DNA of 7,569 bases from contig JAUPWD010000094.1 of the NCBI GenBank assembly GCA_030916685.1, positions 1-7,569 of the forward strand, in the 5' to 3' direction. Made by a program: the position numbers and the translations under genes. The number at the start of each line of letters is the position of its first letter. The stretch's first letter is position 1. This document shows positions 4,818-7,569 of the stretch, one piece after another. The stretch is from Patescibacteria group bacterium (GTDB lineage: Bacteria > Patescibacteria > Paceibacteria > Moranbacterales > UBA1568). The notes beneath the pieces were generated by a model, which worked only from the letters and a program-made list of their open reading frames with translations, was not told the DNA's origin and searched no databases.

Positions 4818-4849
4818 ACCGACAAGCAAATACAAATGCTTTTTCTTGT

Positions 4850-4880
4850 ATTATTGTGCTTGCGGTGAGATTTTAAGCAA
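4850..4880 (-). promoter_or_regulatory. Possible rpmB promoter (minus strand)
   Basis: On the minus strand TTGCTT (plus 4875-4880) is followed after 19 bases by AATAAT (plus 4850-4855, 5/6 to TATAAT). The spacer is longer than ideal, so this is tentative. The transcript would begin near 4843 and contain the large hairpin at 4715-4817. Confidence 0.35.
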
Positions 4881-4896
4881 ACCCGTTATTGCTTAA
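4873..4896. repeat. Inverted repeat TTAAGCAA-N8-TTGCTTAA between divergent genes
   Basis: Perfect 8-bp arms at 4873-4880 and 4889-4896 separated by 8 bp, in the centre of the rpmB / M50 divergent region. The length and symmetry fit an operator for a dimeric regulator. The arms also contain the candidate -35 boxes of the two divergent promoters. Confidence 0.6.
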
Positions 4897-4917
4897 TTAC
4901 AAGGGAAAGCGTATCAT
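4889..4917 (+). promoter_or_regulatory. Possible promoter of the M50 protease gene
   Basis: TTGCTT (4889-4894), a 17-bp spacer and TATCAT (4912-4917, 5/6 to consensus). Transcription would start near 4924, leaving about 93 nt before ATG 5017, including the ATTCTTGATTCT repeats. Confidence 0.45.
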
Positions 4918-4979
4918 GGAATCGCCTTCTTGGCAAGATTAGCCATGATTTACAAGTTCTCCGTGACCTTCTTTATTTG

Positions 4980-5005
4980 ATTCTTGATTCTAAATTCTTG
5001 ATTCT
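4980..5005 (+). repeat. Two 12-bp direct repeats ATTCTTGATTCT
   Basis: Identical copies at 4980-4991 and 4994-5005, spaced 14 bp start to start, directly upstream of the M50 gene. They resemble the short degenerate repeats in the other spacers of this window. No function is evident. Confidence 0.75.
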
Positions 5006-5016
5006 TCGGAAAAGTT

Positions 5017-5730
5017 ATGTCCCAAGAAATAGTGCTTATCGGGTTTTATCTCATTACGCTCGTCTATTCCATCATCATCCACGAGGTGGCGCACGGCGTC
5101 ATGGCTTTGTGGCTCGGGGACAAGACGGCGCAGTACGCTGGGCGGCTCAATCTAAACCCACTCAATCATATCGACTGGTTCGGATCGGTGATCCTCCCAC
5201 TTCTCCTCTTTCTTTCGAAAGTCGGGTTTATTTTCGGTTGGGCCAAGCCGGTACCCTATAACCCGTACAATCTCCGCGATCAGAAAAACGGTGCACTCTA
5301 TGTGGCGCTCGCGGGACCGGCATCGAATTTCATCGTGGCACTTGCTGCCGCGCTCGTCGCCCTCGCGTTCCCGCTCCGAGCCTTCGAAAAAATCGATATC
5401 CTCCGATATTTCCAATTCGCGGCTTTTCAGGGCGGGGGATGGGAATCGCTCGCGAACAATGTCGCCGGATCATTCCCTTCGATCTTCTTTGCCCTCCTTC
5501 TTATGATTATTTCCTGGAATGTCATTCTCGGCTGTTTCAATCTCATACCGGTTCCGCCACTCGACGGGTCGAAGATTCTTTTCTTCGTTTTTCAGATGAA
5601 GGAAGAGACCGTTGCTTTATTTGAGCAGTATGGATTCATGCTCCTCCTCTTCATCATCGTATTTTTCCCGTATCCGATTAGCATTTTCATCAATAGGATG
5701 CTGGGGATTTTCTTCGGGATTGCAGTGTAG
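5017..5730 (+). CDS. Site-2 protease family M50 intramembrane metalloprotease
   Basis: A 237-aa polytopic membrane protein. The zinc-binding HEVAH (H22, E23, H26) lies in the first transmembrane helix. The second M50 motif, N-L-I-P-V-P-P-L-DG (N175 to G184, with D183 as the third ligand), lies in a later helix. Around five to six hydrophobic segments are visible (about 5-30, 57-75, 93-117, 148-175 and 205-235). Such compact, PDZ-less M50 proteases cut transmembrane substrates, but the substrate here is unknown. It starts at ATG 5017 behind a weak purine stretch (GGAAAAG) rather than a true Shine-Dalgarno. It is a single gene, divergent from rpmB, with a long hairpin just downstream. Confidence 0.93.
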   Translation: MSQEIVLIGFYLITLVYSIIIHEVAHGVMALWLGDKTAQYAGRLNLNPLNHIDWFGSVILPLLLFLSKVGFIFGWAKPVPYNPYNLRDQKNGALYVALAGPASNFIVALAAALVALAFPLRAFEKIDILRYFQFAAFQGGGWESLANNVAGSFPSIFFALLLMIISWNVILGCFNLIPVPPLDGSKILFFVFQMKEETVALFEQYGFMLLLFIIVFFPYPISIFINRMLGIFFGIAV

Positions 5731-5740
5731 GTGGTCAGGA

Positions 5741-5824
5741 GCTCCCGGGCATAAAAGCAGCTTTTTTCCTTGCCTTTCGTCCGAACACGGACAGCGGAAA
5801 AAATCTCTTTTATACCCGAGGAGC
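5741..5824. other. Long imperfect hairpin between the M50 gene and the str operon
   Basis: GCTCCCGGG (5741-5749) pairs with CCCGAGGAGC (5815-5824, one bulged A). ATAAAAG (5751-5757) pairs with CTTTTAT (5807-5813), and T6 plus CC (5762-5769) pairs with GG plus A6 (5796-5803). GTCCG/CGGAC (5779-5783 and 5788-5792) caps it with an AACA loop. The structure is continuous over 84 bases. There is no T-tract after it, so it is not a textbook terminator, though it could act as one for the M50 transcript or be a small structured RNA or palindromic element. Confidence 0.65.
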
Positions 5825-5855
5825 CGAAAGGAATGGGATATTCGAGATTGAAGAG

Positions 5856-5883
5856 TTGACAAGTTCTGAATGTTGTCTATAAT
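5856..5883 (+). promoter_or_regulatory. Consensus sigma70-type promoter of the str operon
   Basis: TTGACA at 5856-5861 and TATAAT at 5878-5883, both perfect, with a 16-bp spacer. Transcription would start near 5890, giving a leader of about 76 nt before rpsL. This is the strongest promoter in the window, as expected for ribosomal genes. A weak hairpin (GAGT/ACTC, 5893-5905) followed by T6 lies at the very start of the leader. Confidence 0.88.
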
Positions 5884-5965
5884 GGCTCTAACGAGTGAAG
5901 AACTCTTTTTTGTTTGTCTCTCCGAAAGTTCCGAAGCAAGATAGATTTATTTTAAAGAAACGCCT

Positions 5966-6385
5966 GTGTCTACGATCAATCAGTTGGTGAAGAAGGGGCG
6001 AACACCGCTCAAGAAAAAGTCCAAGTCTCCGGCCATGACTTTGTCGTGGAATGGCGTGAAGAATCGCCTGAAGCTTTCTGATAGCCCATTCAAGCGTGGA
6101 GTGTGTCTCAAGGTGACGACCATGACTCCGAAGAAGCCGAACTCCGCTCTCCGGAAGATTTGTCGCGTACGTATCACAAATGGAATGGAAGTATCTGCCT
6201 ATATCCCAGGTGAGGGTCACAATCTCCAGGAACACTCGATCGTCATGATCCGTGGTGGACGCGTGAAGGATCTCCCAGGTGTGCGGTATCACGTAGTGCG
6301 CGGTTCATTCGATGCCTCCGGTGTGACTGGTCGCAAGCAGAGCCGATCGAAGTACGGTGTGAAGAAGGATAAGAAGAAGGACTAA
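5966..6385 (+). CDS. rpsL: Ribosomal protein uS12
   Basis: A 139-aa small-subunit decoding-centre protein. It starts at GTG 5966, read as [12 protein letters not shown], the usual N-terminus; no alternative start fits. Universal motifs are present: [11 protein letters not shown] (54-64), EGHNLQEHS and [13 protein letters not shown], with D102 at the position methylthiolated in some bacteria. The lysines at 56-57 are the wild-type, streptomycin-sensitive residues. A segment of about 15 residues (24-38) between SPA and SPFKRGVC makes it longer than the 124-aa proteobacterial form and similar in layout to the longer Gram-positive type. It is the first gene of the str operon behind a perfect promoter, with rpsG 47 bp downstream. 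There is no clear Shine-Dalgarno. Confidence 0.98.
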   Translation: MSTINQLVKKGRTPLKKKSKSPAMTLSWNGVKNRLKLSDSPFKRGVCLKVTTMTPKKPNSALRKICRVRITNGMEVSAYIPGEGHNLQEHSIVMIRGGRVKDLPGVRYHVVRGSFDASGVTGRKQSRSKYGVKKDKKKD

Positions 6386-6432
6386 CATTATTTTGTATCT
6401 TGGAACTTGGTGATTGGTTATTGTAAATATAT

Positions 6433-6900
6433 ATGCCACGACGGAAACGACAATTTAATCGGGAGTGGAAGCCGGATGTTCGATTCGAGAATCCATTGGT
6501 AGGACACTTCATCGGTCTCATCATGTGGAACGGGAAGAAGACCGTCGCACAGGGAATCATTTACGATGCTTTTGACATCATTCATGATCGGACGAAGAAG
6601 GGTGGCCTCAATACCTTTGAACAGGCGATCAAGAACGTTTCTCCGCTCCTCGAGCTCAAGAGTCGCCGCGTCGGTGGTGCGAACTACCAGGTGCCGATTC
6701 CAGTATCAGGAGAGCGTCGTCAGACACTCGCCATGCGTTGGATCCGAGAGGTCTGCCGCAAGCGCAAGGGAAAGGCGATGGCTGAGAAGCTCGCTGATGA
6801 GCTGATCGATGCCTCGAACCGAGTCGGAGCCGCCATGAAGAAGCGTGAGGAAGTGCATCGTATGGCTGACGCCAACAAGGCCTTCGCTCACTTCGCATAA
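6433..6900 (+). CDS. rpsG: Ribosomal protein uS7
   Basis: A 155-aa protein that initiates assembly of the 30S head by binding 16S rRNA and lines the E site. It has the family start MPRRKR, the helix-rich core with NVSPLLELKSRRVGGANYQVP (about 68-90), RRQTLAMRWI and the C-terminal RVGAAMKKREEVHRMADANKAFAHF. The length is normal for bacteria (about 156 aa). The spacer from rpsL is 47 bp of AT-rich, TTGG-repeating sequence, and the ATG follows AAATATAT without a Shine-Dalgarno. It is co-transcribed with rpsL and probably fusA. Confidence 0.98.
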   Translation: MPRRKRQFNREWKPDVRFENPLVGHFIGLIMWNGKKTVAQGIIYDAFDIIHDRTKKGGLNTFEQAIKNVSPLLELKSRRVGGANYQVPIPVSGERRQTLAMRWIREVCRKRKGKAMAEKLADELIDASNRVGAAMKKREEVHRMADANKAFAHFA

Positions 6901-6919
6901 TACTTTGGAGCAGAATGAC

Positions 6920-6986
6920 GAATCACGAATGACGAATCATGCGAAGGAAATTCAAAAATTTTCGCGTGATGAGCCAGTCGTGATTC
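6920..6986. repeat. Repeat-derived hairpin between rpsG and fusA
   Basis: Arms 6920-6945 and 6961-6986 are inverted copies matching at about 21 of 26 positions (outer part GAATCACGA/TCGTGATTC, inner part GCGAA/TTCGC). The left arm itself contains near-repeats of GAATGACGAATCACGA. TTTGTTT follows at 6987-6993, so it could reduce read-through into fusA, or be a transcript-stabilising or debris element. Confidence 0.6.
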
Positions 6987-7035
6987 TTTGTTTACAGACC
7001 ATAAATTATATAAATCATTTTTAGAAAAAAATCGT

Positions 7036-7569
7036 ATGGCCCGCACCAAACCCATGAATATGTTCCGCAATATCGGTATTATCGCGCATATCGATGCCGG
7101 TAAGACGACGACGACCGAACGTATCCTTTTTTATACCGGTATCACACACAAGATCGGCGAGGTGCACGAAGGTGCGGCGACCATGGACTGGATGGAGCAG
7201 GAGCAGGAGCGTGGGATCACGATTACATCTGCTGCGACGACTTGCTATTGGAAGGATCATCAGATCAATATCATCGATACCCCGGGTCACGTGGACTTCA
7301 CCGTGGAAGTGGAGCGATCTTTGCGTGTGCTCGACGGTGGTGTCGTGGTATTCGACGGCAAGGAAGGTGTAGAGCCACAGTCCGAGACCGTGTGGCGCCA
7401 GGCGGAGAAATACGAAGTGCCTCGCATGTGTTTCATCAACAAGATCGACAAGGACGGAGCCATTTTCGAGGATGCGGTTGATTCGATTTGGAATCGCCTG
7501 ACTCCGAATGCTATCGCCGTACAGATCCCGATGGGGGAACGCGGTGATTTCTATGGCGTCGTTGATCTC
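7036..7569 (+). CDS. fusA: Translation elongation factor EF-G, N-terminal part (partial)
   Basis: The first 178 codons of the GTPase that drives tRNA-mRNA translocation and, with RRF, ribosome recycling. The G domain is clear: the P-loop AHIDAGKTT (17-25), switch [18 protein letters not shown] (81-85) and the base-specificity motif NKID (135-138; more often NKMD). The frame is open to the last base of the window, so the rest lies beyond 7569. The start ATG 7036 follows TTAGAAAAAAATCGT without a Shine-Dalgarno. The gene completes the classical rpsL-rpsG-fusA order, with a 135-bp spacer holding a hairpin. Confidence 0.98.
   Translation, partial: MARTKPMNMFRNIGIIAHIDAGKTTTTERILFYTGITHKIGEVHEGAATMDWMEQEQERGITITSAATTCYWKDHQINIIDTPGHVDFTVEVERSLRVLDGGVVVFDGKEGVEPQSETVWRQAEKYEVPRMCFINKIDKDGAIFEDAVDSIWNRLTPNAIAVQIPMGERGDFYGVVDL

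Noticed and set aside
5734..5770. GGTCAGGAG and GCAGC as a possible SRP (4.5S) RNA
   Set aside because: The conserved GGAAGGAAGCAGC-type loop and its pairing are absent; the cap of this hairpin is GTCCG-AACA-CGGAC.
5893..5911. Hairpin plus T6 at the start of the rpsL leader as an attenuator
   Set aside because: The stem is only 4 bp (GAGT/ACTC) of mixed composition, too weak to support a terminator claim.
5966..6200. S12 N-terminal insertion and possible streptomycin resistance
   Set aside because: The extra segment at residues 24-38 resembles the longer S12 of Gram-positive bacteria, and the TPKKPNS loop carries the wild-type lysines.
1..7569. CRISPR array, tRNA, rRNA, transposase or phage genes
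   Set aside because: None seen: no regularly spaced repeat series with unique spacers, no tRNA cloverleaf and no recognisable mobile-element protein.

Overview
This window looks like a chromosomal stretch from a small-genome bacterium of the Candidate Phyla Radiation (Patescibacteria), probably in or near Parcubacteria. That placement is an inference. It rests on a ComEC split into two proteins, a long (200 aa) nucleoside diphosphate kinase with insertions, mostly Shine-Dalgarno-less starts, and intergenic gaps filled with short degenerate repeats and hairpins. Codon use fits the standard bacterial code: no conserved gene contains an in-frame TGA, so UGA=Gly recoding is not supported.

Layout. 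(1) Bases 1-318: the 3' end of nrdR overlaps a DUF167/YggU gene, followed by an intrinsic terminator. (2) 348-2747: a DNA-uptake pair, the ComEC membrane channel part and, after one in-frame TGA, its metallo-beta-lactamase-like domain as a separate ORF. A perfect 28-bp palindrome forms the last coding stretch of the first gene. (3) 2748-3560: repeat-filled spacer, a good sigma70-type promoter, ndk and its terminator. (4) 3551-3975: a self-contained unit for a 75-aa cysteine-rich protein of unknown function, with its own -10 box, the only strong Shine-Dalgarno in the window and two back-to-back 3' hairpins. (5) 4000-4678, minus strand: rpmB (L28, only 59 aa) and then mscL with a C-terminal zinc ribbon. 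(6) 4679-5016: a 338-bp divergent region holding an 18-bp-armed RNA-like hairpin in the rpmB leader and a symmetric inverted repeat that could carry two divergent -35 boxes. (7) 5017-5730: an M50 site-2 protease. (8) 5731-7569: a long hairpin, a consensus promoter (TTGACA-16-TATAAT), then the str operon rpsL-rpsG-fusA, with fusA running off the window end.

Most genes are housekeeping: translation (S12, S7, EF-G, L28), nucleotide metabolism (Ndk, NrdR), membrane safety valve (MscL), membrane proteolysis (M50) and natural transformation (ComEC parts). The items most worth a second look are the way comEC is split (in-frame TGA plus palindrome), the rpmB leader structure and the cysteine-rich small gene. 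I found no clear new defence or mobile system, no CRISPR array, no tRNA or rRNA and no transposase.
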